A stretch of DNA of 64,000 nt from Verrucosispora sp. WMMD573 (GTDB lineage: Bacteria > Actinomycetota > Actinomycetes > Mycobacteriales > Micromonosporaceae): contig NZ_CP114901.1 of the NCBI RefSeq assembly GCF_027497175.1, positions 496,001 to 560,000 on the forward strand, in the 5' to 3' direction. Shown in pieces: positions 44,947-53,804 of the stretch (positions are counted from its first letter, which is position 1; every line of letters begins with the position of its first letter). Position numbers and translations under genes: made by a program. The notes beneath the pieces were generated by a model. It saw only the letters and a program-made list of their open reading frames with translations, did no database searches and was not told where the DNA came from.

Positions 44947-45976
44947 CGCCCTTGACCTCCTTCCAGAAGTGGCAGGCGGCCGTCCGGCTCGGCGACACCT
45001 GGTACAGCGGTGGCGCCGGGTCCTTCCGGCAGACCTCCTGCGCGTACCCGCACCGGGGGTTGAAGGCGCAGCCCGGCGGGATGTTGGTCAGCATCGGCGG
45101 CAGGCCCTTGATGGCACTGAGCTCGTGACCCTTGAGGTCCAGACGCGGGATCGACTCCAGCAGACCCTTTGTGTACGGGTGGGCGGGGCTGGCGTAGATG
45201 TCGTTCACGCCGGCTTCCTCGATGACCCGGCCGGCGTACATCACCGAGATCCGGTCCGCCACGTCGGCCACCACCCCCATGTCGTGGGTGATCAGCACGA
45301 GGCCCATGTTCCGTTCCCGCTGCAACTCGGCGAGCAGCGCCATGATCTGCGCCTGCACGGTCACGTCCAGCGCGGTGGTCGGCTCGTCGGCGATCAGCAC
45401 CTCGGGGTCGAGCGCCAGCGCCATGGCGATCATGACGCGCTGCCGCATACCACCCGAGAACTGGTGCGGGTAGTCGTTCACCCGCTGCTTCGCCGCCGGG
45501 ATCTTCACCAGGTCCAGCAGCTCGACGGCACGGGCCTTGGCGTCCTGCCGGGACATGCCCCGATGCTTGCGGAACAGCTCGGCCAGTTGGAAACCGACGG
45601 TGAAGACCGGGTTCAACGCGGAGAGCGCGTCCTGGAAGATCATCGCGATCCGGTTGGCACGCACCTTGCGGCGCTCCGACTCCGGCAGCTTGAGCAGGTC
45701 GACTCCCCGGTAGAGGATCTCACCGCCGGTGATGAAGCCGGGTGGGGTGTCCAGGATGCCCATGATCGCCTGAGCGGTCACGCTCTTGCCGCAGCCGGAC
45801 TCGCCGAGGATCGCCCGGGTCTCGCCGGCCCGCAGGTCGAAGCTCACGCCGTTCACGGCGCGCGCGATGCCGTTGCGGGTACGGAACTCCACGTGCAGGT
45901 CCTTGACCTGCAGCGGCAGCGCGTCCGGGTCGACACCCGCCAGCGCCTCCATCTTGACGTTCACATCAGTGCTCAT
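44939..45976 (-). CDS. oppD: Oligopeptide ABC ATPase OppD (opp2)
   Basis: This 345-aa ATPase, the same length as OppD1, has Walker [15 protein letters not shown]-loop [13 protein letters not shown], signature [16 protein letters not shown], Walker [15 protein letters not shown] and the Cys-rich tail [15 protein letters not shown]. Its ATG overlaps the stop of the second of two tandem 27-aa mini-ORFs (ATGA), so its translation appears coupled through them to oppC2. Confidence 0.94.
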   Translation of the reverse strand: MSTDVNVKMEALAGVDPDALPLQVKDLHVEFRTRNGIARAVNGVSFDLRAGETRAILGESGCGKSVTAQAIMGILDTPPGFITGGEILYRGVDLLKLPESERRKVRANRIAMIFQDALSALNPVFTVGFQLAELFRKHRGMSRQDAKARAVELLDLVKIPAAKQRVNDYPHQFSGGMRQRVMIAMALALDPEVLIADEPTTALDVTVQAQIMALLAELQRERNMGLVLITHDMGVVADVADRISVMYAGRVIEEAGVNDIYASPAHPYTKGLLESIPRLDLKGHELSAIKGLPPMLTNIPPGCAFNPRCGYAQEVCRKDPAPPLYQVSPSRTAACHFWKEVKGDE

Positions 45977-46130
45977 GCCGGCACTCCGCTTCGCTCCGTG
46001 CCCTCATGAGGCACCGTCGCCCTGTGCTGATGATTCGCTCGCAGAAGCTCGCTCATGCCGGCACTCCGCTTCGCTCCGTGCCCTCATGAGGCACCGTCGC
46101 CCTGTGCTGATGATTCGCTCGCTGAGACTC
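45971..46130. repeat. 80-bp direct tandem duplication
   Basis: Unit 1 (45971-46050) and unit 2 (46051-46130) match at 77 of 80 positions, and GCTCAT of a third unit follows. The differences are confined to GCAGAAGCTC versus GCTGAGACTC. Each unit contains an imperfect palindrome (GGCACTCCGCTTCGC...GTGCC). On the minus strand each brings its own GGAGTG and ATGAGC. Confidence 0.92.
45973..46056 (-). CDS. 27-aa repeat-encoded mini-ORF 2 upstream of oppD2
   Basis: The 28-codon frame reads MSELLRANHQ... ERSGVPA and stops as ATGA with the oppD2 start. GGAGTG is six bases before the next ATG. Its 84-nt length minus the 4-nt overlap equals the 80-bp repeat period. Whether the peptide is made or has a role beyond coupling is unknown. 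Confidence 0.5.
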   Translation of the reverse strand: MSELLRANHQHRATVPHEGTERSGVPA

Positions 46131-46136
46131 GCTCAT
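46053..46136 (-). CDS. 27-aa repeat-encoded mini-ORF 1 downstream of oppC2
   Basis: The frame reads MSESQRANHQ... ERSGVPA, differing from mini-ORF 2 only at residues 4 and 5. It starts five bases after the oppC2 stop and ends as ATGA with the start of mini-ORF 2. It forms the first link of the coupling chain. Confidence 0.5.
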   Translation of the reverse strand: MSESQRANHQHRATVPHEGTERSGVPA

Positions 46137-46141
46137 CGGAC

Positions 46142-47077
46142 TCACCGGAACTTCGGGTCGAGGGCGTCACGCAGCGCGTCACCCATGAGGATGAAGGACA
46201 GCACCGTGCCGACCAGCAGACCACAGGGGAACAGCAGCAGCCACGGGTCGTCCAGGAAGTAGACCTGGTGAGTGCTGATCATGATGCCCCAGGACTGCGC
46301 TGGCTGCTGGAGCCCCACACCGAGGAAGGTCAGCGTGGCCTCGGCGGCGACGAACGAGCCCAGCACGATGGTGGCGTACACCAGCATCGGGGCGATCGCG
46401 TTCGGCAGGATGTGCCGGAACATCAACCGGGAGTTGCGGGCGCCGACCGCCTTCGCGGCGTGCACGTAGTCCAGGTCCTTCGACGAGATGACGCTGCCCC
46501 GGATGATCCGGGCGATGGTCGGCCAGGCCAGCAGGAACAGCACCGCGGTGATGGTCCAGATGTTCTGCCGCTTGATCACGGTGAGGAACACGATCGCGCC
46601 GAGCAGGAAGGGCAGCGAGAAGAAGATGTCCATCACCCGGGAGATGACCGCGTCGACCCAGCCGCCGTAGTAGCCGGCGAGCAGGCCGAGCACGCCACCG
46701 AAGAGCACGATGCCGCTGGTCGCCATCACCGCGATCACCATGGACGGGCGGGCGCCGTAGATCGCGTGCGAGTAGTAGTCGCAGCCCAGCACGTCAAAGC
46801 CGAAAGGGTGTTCCCAGCTCGGCGAGACCCGGGACCTGTCGGTGCTGCACGCCCGCGGGTCCTGGCTGGTCCAGAGCTTCGGGAACAGCGCCATCGAGCC
46901 GACCGCGAGAACGTAGACGAAGGCGATCACGAAGACCGGGTCGCGCAGCAGCTGCCGCCGGGCGTCCGCCCACAGGCTCGCGTTGCGCTCCTTGCCGCCC
47001 GGCGCATCGGGCGTAGGGCCGTCACCGGCCACCGGCGCACCGCCGACGGCGGAGCCCGCGCTCGTCAGGTCACTCAT
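46142..47077 (-). CDS. oppC: Oligopeptide ABC permease OppC (opp2)
   Basis: This 311-aa permease has a 50-residue cytoplasmic start, a first helix near 60 (PVFVIAFVYVLAVGSMALF) and the EAA loop LDYVHAAKAVGARNSRLMFRHILPNAIAPMLV. It ends DALRDALDPKFR. The ATG at 47077 (MSDLTSAG) is chosen over GTG 47083 because GAGGTG lies six bases upstream and it overlaps the bridging mini-ORF stop as ATGA. Confidence 0.92.
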   Translation of the reverse strand: MSDLTSAGSAVGGAPVAGDGPTPDAPGGKERNASLWADARRQLLRDPVFVIAFVYVLAVGSMALFPKLWTSQDPRACSTDRSRVSPSWEHPFGFDVLGCDYYSHAIYGARPSMVIAVMATSGIVLFGGVLGLLAGYYGGWVDAVISRVMDIFFSLPFLLGAIVFLTVIKRQNIWTITAVLFLLAWPTIARIIRGSVISSKDLDYVHAAKAVGARNSRLMFRHILPNAIAPMLVYATIVLGSFVAAEATLTFLGVGLQQPAQSWGIMISTHQVYFLDDPWLLLFPCGLLVGTVLSFILMGDALRDALDPKFR

Positions 47078-47157
47078 GTCCACACCTCGTTTCGCTGCAC
47101 CCGGCCATCAGGAACGGTCGGAAGACCTACGTCCGCCACCGTGATTCGGTCACTCAT
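47074..47157 (-). CDS. 27-aa bridging mini-ORF between oppB2 and oppC2
   Basis: It starts in ATGAGTGA at the oppB2 stop and ends ACATGA at the oppC2 start. The peptide begins MSDRITVADV and ends QRNEVWT. Compare the opp1 equivalent at 24274-24405, which begins MSDR and ends AGVWR. The shared ends suggest an ancestral bridging ORF older than the duplication of the operons. Confidence 0.55.
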   Translation of the reverse strand: MSDRITVADVGLPTVPDGRVQRNEVWT

Positions 47158-48160
47158 AGCGAATCCTCGGGTCGAGCACGGCATAGAGCAGGTCGACCAG
47201 CAGGTTGGCCAGCAGGACGACCAGCACCAGCATGGTCACCACCCCGACCACCACCGAGGACTCACCGGTGCGCGCCGACATCGTCACCAGCCGGCCGATG
47301 CCCGGCACGTTGAAGATGGTCTCGGTGACGACCGCGCCGGCCATCGCGGCGCCGATGTCGACGCCGAGGAAGGTGATCACGGGGATCAGCGAGTTGCGGA
47401 GCGTGTGCACGCCGATGACGCGCTTGTTGGTCAGCCCCTTGGCCTTGGCGGTACGGACGTAGTCAGCACGGATGTTCTCCATGATGCTGGTCCGGGTGAG
47501 CCGGGCGGTGGTAGCAAGCGAGACCGCGCCGAGCACCATGCCGGGAATGATCAGGCTTGCGAACGGATAGTCGGGCTTGAAGCCGGGGCTGAACATGCCG
47601 GACGAGATCACGTCCGGGATCCAGTCCTGGCCCCGCAGCACGTTGCCGAACTTGACCCCGACGAACTCCCGGACCACCAGGCCCAGCACGAAGATCGGCA
47701 CCGAGATGACAAAGACCGTGCTGATCTTCACCAGGTAGTCGGTGAAGCTGCCGCCGCGCAGACCGGCCAGCACACCCGCCGCGATGCCGACGACCGCCTC
47801 GAACACGATCGCGATGACCAGCAGCTTGAGGGTGAACGGAATGGCATCGGCGACCAGGTCGGTGACCTCCCGCTGGCGCAGGTTGATGCCGAAGTCGAAG
47901 TGAAAGAAGATGTTCTGCAGGCGGTCCAGGAAGAGCCCGAAACAGGGATTGCCCCGCTGGTCCAGGCAGGGGTCACCGTAGCCGAGCCGCTCGGTGATCG
48001 CCTGAAGCAGCGCGGGCGGCGGCGTCCGGTCCCCGAACAGCGCCCGGACCGGGTTCCCGCTGAACTGGATCGCCAGCGAGGTCATGTAGTGCAGTAGGAA
48101 CATGGTGCCCAGCACGGTGGGGATGAACTGGAGCAACCGTCGAATGACGTAGCGCCCCAT
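47150..48160 (-). CDS. oppB: Oligopeptide ABC permease OppB (opp2)
   Basis: This 336-aa permease begins MGRYVIRRLLQFIPTVLGTMFLL, has a periplasmic insert with DRTPPPALLQAI and GYGDPCLDQRGNPCFG, and the EAA loop RADYVRTAKAKGLTNKRVIGVHTLRNSL. It ends YAVLDPRIRYE as in OppB1. It is 24 residues longer than OppB1 because of the insert. GAGAGGAG lies before the ATG at 48160; the upstream 14 residues of open frame are rejected. Confidence 0.93.
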   Translation of the reverse strand: MGRYVIRRLLQFIPTVLGTMFLLHYMTSLAIQFSGNPVRALFGDRTPPPALLQAITERLGYGDPCLDQRGNPCFGLFLDRLQNIFFHFDFGINLRQREVTDLVADAIPFTLKLLVIAIVFEAVVGIAAGVLAGLRGGSFTDYLVKISTVFVISVPIFVLGLVVREFVGVKFGNVLRGQDWIPDVISSGMFSPGFKPDYPFASLIIPGMVLGAVSLATTARLTRTSIMENIRADYVRTAKAKGLTNKRVIGVHTLRNSLIPVITFLGVDIGAAMAGAVVTETIFNVPGIGRLVTMSARTGESSVVVGVVTMLVLVVLLANLLVDLLYAVLDPRIRYE

Positions 48161-48182
48161 GACGGGGTCTCCTCTCGGCGCT

Positions 48183-48231
48183 GACGTGGCGGCAACGATC
48201 ACCCTGGTGGGGTCACCGTTGCCGCCACGTC
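48183..48231 (-). terminator. 15-bp hairpin between oppA2 and oppB2
   Basis: Arms 48183-48197 and 48217-48231 are perfectly complementary with a 19-nt loop that can pair further. It occupies the same operon position as the 23272-23307 hairpin of opp1, though the sequences differ. Confidence 0.7.
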
Positions 48232-48260
48232 GTATTACGGCAGGATCAGGAGTCTGAAGC

Positions 48261-49895
48261 TCAGTTCTGCTTCAGCGAAATCGCACCGTAGTCGGCATCC
48301 GAGACGGCGTTCCAGACGAACTGGTCGACGTTCTCGCTGTAGACCGCGCCAACCTTGTTGAACCACATCGGGATGACCGGCAGGTCCTCGCCGAGGATGT
48401 CCTCCGCCTTCTGGTAGGACGGGATCGCGGCCTGGATCGATTCGGCCGAGTCACCCTCCTTCATCAGAGCGTCGAACTCCGGGTTGCTGTAGCCCGAGTT
48501 GTTGCTGCCGGCACCGGTGCCGTACAGCGGGTAGAGGAAGGTCTCCATGAACGGGTAGTCCGGACCCCAACCGAGGCGGAACCCACCGGTGAACTTCTTC
48601 TGGTCCGCGGTCTCGAGGTACTCGGCGAACTGCAGGTTGACCTTGAGCTCGTAGTCGATACCCAGGGCCTCCTTGATCTGGTCACCGACCGCCTGCAGCC
48701 ACAGGTCGTGGCCGGCACCGGCGTTGGCCCACAGGATCAGCTTCTCACCGGCCGGCCAGCCGCCGGCCTCGGCGAGCAGCTGCTTGGCCTTCTCGACGTC
48801 CTTGGTGCAGTACTTGCAGACGCCCTCGCGAGCACCCTCGAAGGTCGGGGCCACGTAGCCGCTGGCCGGGGTGAACCGGCCGTCGAAGACCGCGTCGATG
48901 ATCGACTGCCGGTCGATCGACAGCGACAGCGCCTGGCGGATCCGCTTGTCCTTGAAGGCGTCCTGGTACAGCGGCATGCCGACGTAGGTGAAGCTGTCAC
49001 CCGGCTGCTCGTACATCCGGTCGCCGTACTGCGCCTGGGCCTCCTTGTAGCGGGCCGGGGGCAGGGTGTAGAGCACGTCCAGCTCGCCCGCCTGGAAGGC
49101 GGCGTAACCGGCGTCGATGTCGGCGAAGATCCGGTACTCGATGCGGTCCGGCTTGCCGGGCTCGCCCTTCCAGCTCTCGCTACGGACCAGGTTGATGGCG
49201 ACGTTGTGCTGCCAGCTGCCGTCAATCTTGTAGGGGCCGTTACCGATCGGCGTCTCGTTGCACTTCGCGATGTCGTCGACGCAGGCCTGGGCCATCGGGA
49301 AGAAGCCCGGGTAACCGATCGTGGTCGGGAAACCGGAGAACGGCGCCTCCAGCTCGACGGTGAAGGTCAGGTCGTCGACCTTCTTGAGACCCGACATGGT
49401 CTCGGCGGCCGGCTCCGGAGCCTTCTTCGGGCCCTCGCCGTCCGGGTCGGCCGGCGCCACGTCCGCCTTACCGGCGATCCGCTTCATGAAGTAGCCGTTG
49501 TTCTGGGCGTTCGGCCCGTAAGCGGCGTAGTTCCACGACCGGAGGAACGCGTCGGCGTTGACCGGCTCACCGTTGTCGAAGGTGTAGCCGCTCTTGAGCT
49601 TGATCGTCCAGAGCTTCTGGTCGGTCGACTCGACCGACTCGGCCAGGTCCATCTCGACCGCCGAGGTCTCGGCGTTGTACTTGACCAGACCGCGGTACAG
49701 CTGACGGATCACATACAACGACGGCTCGTCGTCGCCGCCGGACGGGGTCAGGAACGCCGGCTCGGCGTTGTACACCCGCAGCGTGCCGCCGGACTCGCCG
49801 GCCGGCTCGTTGTCATCGCCACCGCTGCTACAGGCGGTAGCCAACATGGCGGTGGCGGTCGCCGCGACCGCCACCTTCAGGAATTTCCCGCGCAT
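48261..49895 (-). CDS. oppA: Oligopeptide ABC substrate-binding lipoprotein (opp2)
   Basis: This 544-aa lipoprotein has lipobox LATAC (acylated Cys22) followed by a Ser/Gly/Asp linker and an SBP_bac_5 domain (YTFDNGEPVNADAFLRSWNYAAYG; GWGPDYPFMETFLYPLYGT). CTKDVEKAKQLLAEAGGWP is preceded by a CKYC pair absent from the opp1 protein. GAGGAG is eight bases before the ATG. It is the first gene of opp2. Confidence 0.93.
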   Translation of the reverse strand: MRGKFLKVAVAATATAMLATACSSGGDDNEPAGESGGTLRVYNAEPAFLTPSGGDDEPSLYVIRQLYRGLVKYNAETSAVEMDLAESVESTDQKLWTIKLKSGYTFDNGEPVNADAFLRSWNYAAYGPNAQNNGYFMKRIAGKADVAPADPDGEGPKKAPEPAAETMSGLKKVDDLTFTVELEAPFSGFPTTIGYPGFFPMAQACVDDIAKCNETPIGNGPYKIDGSWQHNVAINLVRSESWKGEPGKPDRIEYRIFADIDAGYAAFQAGELDVLYTLPPARYKEAQAQYGDRMYEQPGDSFTYVGMPLYQDAFKDKRIRQALSLSIDRQSIIDAVFDGRFTPASGYVAPTFEGAREGVCKYCTKDVEKAKQLLAEAGGWPAGEKLILWANAGAGHDLWLQAVGDQIKEALGIDYELKVNLQFAEYLETADQKKFTGGFRLGWGPDYPFMETFLYPLYGTGAGSNNSGYSNPEFDALMKEGDSAESIQAAIPSYQKAEDILGEDLPVIPMWFNKVGAVYSENVDQFVWNAVSDADYGAISLKQN

Positions 49896-50254
49896 GGGAG
49901 TGCCTCCTCAGGGCGCTCGGCTCACGAGGGGGTTGTGAGGTGCCTGCAACTGTGACACCCGATGCGCCCAGGCGGGAAGGCGTGTTATCAACCCGATACC
50001 CGCCCGGGACGGGGCCGACATCCACCCGCGGGCGCCTCTCCGACGCGTCGGAGGCATGGTATGAGCTGCTCGTCAACCACATTTCCGCGCTCGGCCGACC
50101 GCCGGATGACGCGGACCCGACGACTCCGCGAATCTGCCGGAAGATCGACGTGAATCCCGCCACTCCTTCGGCAATCCTATCCGAAAGTATGAGTCTGATT
50201 CCAGACCAGCGGATGATCGTTCTGGTCGGGTAGAGGGCTCCTGTCCCCGAAGCG
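49896..50254. other. Intergenic region upstream of opp2
   Basis: About 360 bp with no gene. The minus strand has TTGATA and TATCGG-like boxes near 49985-50000 that could belong to the oppA2 promoter, but spacing is not convincing. Confidence 0.35.
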
Positions 50255-50298
50255 GTCCGACCCCGGATCCGCGTACTGCGCGGGATCCGGGGTCGGAC
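50255..50298 (-). terminator. 16-bp hairpin after the thioester adhesin gene
   Basis: Arms 50255-50270 and 50283-50298 are perfectly complementary with a 12-nt loop, 21 bp past the stop. Confidence 0.75.
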
Positions 50299-50318
50299 GA
50301 GGTGTTGCGGCGTGATGA

Positions 50319-51503
50319 TCAGGCCGTGAAGTGGATCCTGCGGCGACGCAGCACCAGGACGGTGACCGCGCCCGCGACCAGGAGCACCAGACCCGCAGCG
50401 ACCGCGGTGACGATCGGCGCACCGGTCAGCGGCAGACCACCGTCGTTCGAGGCCGGCGAGGTGGACGGGGCGGGGCTCGCCGGCGACTCCTCGGGAGCGC
50501 TCGGCGACGGGGACTCATCCGGAGTCGACGGGGTCGGCTCCGGCGTCGTCGGCTGAGGGCTGCTCGGCTGGGGCGACGGCGCCGCCGTGAAGGTGGCCTT
50601 CGCCTCGGCGGTCACCGTGGCGCCGGTGCTGCCGCCCAGGATCAGCTTCTGTGCCGCCTTGGGCCCGGTGTAGAGGAACACCCGGCCGAACGAGACCGAG
50701 TCGGCGGCGGACGCGGTCACGCTGACGTCGCCGGCTTCCTCGGTCGTCAGCCAGAACTGGCCGCCGTTGTCGGTCGTGGTCACCGACACGCCCTCGGCGT
50801 CGACCGCCGACCCGCCGCTGACCGCCAGCGTGATCTCACCCGCCGGACCCTTCACGGTGAACGGACCGGCCTTCTCCCCGACCTTCGCGGTGGCGGTGGT
50901 CGGATCGATGCTCAGCTCGGCCTTGGGCTCGGGCTGGTCGGTGGCGTTCGCGATCAGGTAGTCGTGAACCTTCTTGATCACGTCGTACCGCTGCTTGTTG
51001 ATCAGGCCACGCCCGGCGGCCCAGTCGCCGAGCTCGATGCCGTCGCTGAAGTGCCACACGGCGGTCTGGGTGCCGAAGTACAGCAGGTTGCGGCGTACCT
51101 TCGCGTCCGTCCCGGCGGGCACGGTGGCGCCGGCGGCGGTCAGCAGCGCGGCGGGGTCGGCGTTCGGGTACCCGTGAGTCAGCACCCACTGAACCTTGGC
51201 GAGGTTCTTCACCTGGGACTCGTCCCAGGTGCCCTCCTGGTACTTGCCATCGATCGCGACGTTCGTGTGGTAGTCGATGCAGAAGGCTGGAAGCCGCTTG
51301 CCATCGATCTTGATGGCCAGCGCCGAGGTCCGCTTGACCTTGCCGTCGAGCAGCAGCTTGACGGTGCTGTCCGGCACCGACTTCGCCACGCCGGTGGCCG
51401 GGTCCTCGGCAGCGGCAGGTGCGGCGGCACCGAGCGCCAGCGCGCCGCCGGCGACGGCGGCGAGCGCGATCCGCGCCCAGCGCCGTCCTCGTTGTCCGAT
51501 CAT
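50319..51503 (-). CDS. Sortase-anchored thioester (TQXA) surface protein
   Basis: This 394-aa secreted protein has a signal peptide (to about AAAPAAAE, residue 33), a thioester domain, a beta-rich middle region (195-305), a Pro/Ser/Glu stalk (about 310-350) and a cell-wall sorting signal. Cys75 (AFCIDYHT) and Gln146 (GTQTAVWHF) match the Cys-Gln pair that forms an internal thioester in Gram-positive adhesins. The sorting signal is LPLTG (357-361), a helix and RRRR. No sortase gene is in the window. The thioester would bind host or surface amines covalently; the target is unknown. Confidence 0.88.
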   Translation of the reverse strand: MIGQRGRRWARIALAAVAGGALALGAAAPAAAEDPATGVAKSVPDSTVKLLLDGKVKRTSALAIKIDGKRLPAFCIDYHTNVAIDGKYQEGTWDESQVKNLAKVQWVLTHGYPNADPAALLTAAGATVPAGTDAKVRRNLLYFGTQTAVWHFSDGIELGDWAAGRGLINKQRYDVIKKVHDYLIANATDQPEPKAELSIDPTTATAKVGEKAGPFTVKGPAGEITLAVSGGSAVDAEGVSVTTTDNGGQFWLTTEEAGDVSVTASAADSVSFGRVFLYTGPKAAQKLILGGSTGATVTAEAKATFTAAPSPQPSSPQPTTPEPTPSTPDESPSPSAPEESPASPAPSTSPASNDGGLPLTGAPIVTAVAAGLVLLVAGAVTVLVLRRRRIHFTA

Positions 51504-51680
51504 GAGTTTCGTGCACCTCTCGGGCAGGGAGTGACCCGCGTACGCGCGGGCGGCCGGAGTCGCCGTTCCCGCGGGATGAGCGGCATCCGCACGCGGGAAA
51601 GGCGAGGGGCATTATTGACCGCGACTTGATCACATGTCACGCCCTGCGGCCTGATTGGCCGCTTATGCCGAGAAGGTCGG

Positions 51681-52370
51681 TTATACCAAGCGCCGGTCCG
51701 CCGCCCACCGGGACAACTCGTACCGGTTGGACATCTGGAGTTTGCGCAGCACGTTGGAGACGTGGGTCTCGACGGTCTTGATCGAGATGTACAGCTCCCG
51801 GGCGATCTCCTTGTACGCGTACCCCCGGGCGAGCAGCCGCAGCACCTCGCGTTCCCGGTTGGTCAACTGGTCCAGTTCCGGATCGGCGACCGGAGCGTCC
51901 GGCCGGGCCGCGAAGGCATCCAGCACGAAGCCGGCCAGGCGCGGGCTGAACACCGCGTCGCCGTCGGCCACCCGCCGGATCGCCGCGGCCAACTCGTCCG
52001 GCGAGATGGTCTTGGTGACGTAACCACGCGCACCCGCCCGGATCAGCCCGATCACATCCTCGGCCGCATCGGAGACACTGAGCGCCAGGAATCGGACCTC
52101 GGGATGGCTGCGCCGCATCGCCTCCAGCACCGCCCGGCCACCACCGTCGGGCATGTGCACGTCGAGCAGGACCACGTCCGGGCCGGTGGCTGCGATCCGG
52201 CTGACCGCCTCGGCCACCGTGCTCGCCTCGCCCACCACCTCGACGTGCGCGCCGAGTTCGGCGCGTACCCCGGCTCGGAACATGGCGTGGTCGTCGACCA
52301 GGAACACCCGCAGCCGTCCGGGCCTGGTGCTCTCCGGTTCGACCGGCGGTGTCGACTGCTCGGCCATCAT
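51681..52370 (-). CDS. NarL/LuxR-type response regulator
   Basis: This 229-aa regulator has a receiver domain (18-140) with phospho-acceptor Asp70 in VVLLDVHMPDGGG, acidic pair DD at 26-27 and the late Lys in YVTKTISPDE. A LuxR helix-turn-helix follows (168-225; LTNREREVLRLLARGYAYKEIA). Its ATG overlaps the kinase stop by 4 bp. A GCGGCC/GGCCGC hairpin at 51646-51662 may end the mRNA. Confidence 0.93.
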   Translation of the reverse strand: MMAEQSTPPVEPESTRPGRLRVFLVDDHAMFRAGVRAELGAHVEVVGEASTVAEAVSRIAATGPDVVLLDVHMPDGGGRAVLEAMRRSHPEVRFLALSVSDAAEDVIGLIRAGARGYVTKTISPDELAAAIRRVADGDAVFSPRLAGFVLDAFAARPDAPVADPELDQLTNREREVLRLLARGYAYKEIARELYISIKTVETHVSNVLRKLQMSNRYELSRWAADRRLV

Positions 52371-53617
52371 TTGTCCCTCTCCGCAGTGGCCGACTCCCGG
52401 GAGATCGGCAGGATCAACCGGACCTCGGTCCCCTCTCCAGGCCGGGAGCGGATCTCCGCCCGGCCACCGTGCCGTTTCATCCGCCCGACGATCGAGCCCC
52501 GGACACCGTGCCGATGGTCCTCCACCGTATCCGGGTCGAACCCGACACCCCGATCCCGTACGAAGACACTCACCTGCTCGGGCTCGACCTCGGCGTACAG
52601 CGAGACGGTCTGTACCCCGGCGTGCCGGGCGGCGTTCACCAGCGCCTCGCGTGCCGCGGCCACCAGCGCGCCGACCCGCTCGTCGGTTTCCCGGTCGCCC
52701 ACCACTACCGCCTCCACCGTCATCGCGAAGGTGTCCTCCACCTCGGCCGCGGCCTGTTCCAGCGCGGCGGCGAGGCGTTCGGTGGGTGACGCGGTGGGCT
52801 TGTAGAGCCAGTTACGCAGTGAGCGCTCCTGGCCCCGGGCGAGCCGCTGCACCGTCTTGACATCGCTGGCGTTGCGCTGGATCAACGCGAGGGTGTGCAA
52901 CACCTGGTCGTGCACCATCGCCGCCAGTTCGGCCCGCTCCTGCTCCCGGATGCGCCCCTCGCGCTCCGAGCGGAGCTGGTTCCAGGTACGCCAGAGCACC
53001 GGCGCGGCCACCACCCCCACACCCGCCAGCCCGACCAACGCGAAGATCACTCCGTTGACCACGGCGTCGAGGTTCTGCGCCGGGGAGTAGACCGCGGCCA
53101 CACCGATGATGCCGACCGCGACCAGCACCCCGCCCCCGACGAAGCGCAGCACGAAAGCTCGCCTGTCGCTCTCCTCTATCACCGCGCCGAGCCAGGGCAC
53201 CGGCATCGACTCGCCCCACTGCCGTCGCCGCTCGGGCGCGGACTGGTGCCAGATCACGCCGGCGCCGACCGCGATGATGGCGACCAACCAGCCCGCCGTG
53301 CCGGCCGCGCCGACCGAGTCGAAGACCATCACCTGGATCAGCAGCACGCCGAGCCCGATGGCCACGAAGGGCAGCAACTGGCCGACATCGCGGCGCGCCG
53401 GTACGGCGTTGTCACCGGGTCGCAGCGGCACGACCGCCCAGAAGGCGGCATAGAGCAGCAGACCCAACCCGCTCAGCCCGAGCAGCACCATGAAGGCGAT
53501 CCGGACCCGGACCACCGGAACTCCGAGATGCTCGGCGATGCCCGCAGCCACCCCGGCGGCCATCCGATGCTCCGGGGCGCGGTAGAGGCGGGGTGGTTGG
53601 CTGCTGCTGCTGATCAC
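52367..53617 (-). CDS. Sensor histidine kinase with N-terminal PspC domain
   Basis: This protein of about 416 aa starts with a PspC domain (about 9-65; LYRAPEHRMAAGVAAGIAEHLG), then has five or so membrane helices, a HisKA_3 domain with phospho-His in MVHDQVLHTLALIQ and an ATPase domain (AAREALVNAARHAG N-box; VRDRGVGFDP G-box). It should phosphorylate the regulator encoded next. PspC-kinases sense envelope stress in actinobacteria. GTG 53617 follows AGGGAG closely; the start is uncertain. It is divergent from the PspC/LiaF-like gene, its likely target. Confidence 0.9.
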   Translation of the reverse strand: MISSSSQPPRLYRAPEHRMAAGVAAGIAEHLGVPVVRVRIAFMVLLGLSGLGLLLYAAFWAVVPLRPGDNAVPARRDVGQLLPFVAIGLGVLLIQVMVFDSVGAAGTAGWLVAIIAVGAGVIWHQSAPERRRQWGESMPVPWLGAVIEESDRRAFVLRFVGGGVLVAVGIIGVAAVYSPAQNLDAVVNGVIFALVGLAGVGVVAAPVLWRTWNQLRSEREGRIREQERAELAAMVHDQVLHTLALIQRNASDVKTVQRLARGQERSLRNWLYKPTASPTERLAAALEQAAAEVEDTFAMTVEAVVVGDRETDERVGALVAAAREALVNAARHAGVQTVSLYAEVEPEQVSVFVRDRGVGFDPDTVEDHRHGVRGSIVGRMKRHGGRAEIRSRPGEGTEVRLILPISRESATAERDK

Positions 53618-53804
53618 GGGCTCCCTGGTCAGGACGGTCGGGCCGGACGAGAGGCGAGGATTTCCGGCGCCGCTCCGATCGTCACACGCGGCGTGGCCGC
53701 CCGACCACGGGGACGCCCCCGACATTCGGGCGGGCCGGATCTCAGGGTGGGGTCAGGGTCGCCTCCGGAGGCCGCTCGGGCATCGGGCGCAGCAGGATCG
53801 AGGC

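Noticed and set aside
46055..48097. 680-codon plus-strand frame across the opp2 permeases and the 80-bp repeat
   Set aside because: Asp/Arg/His/Gln-rich shadow; the minus strand encodes canonical OppB and OppC.
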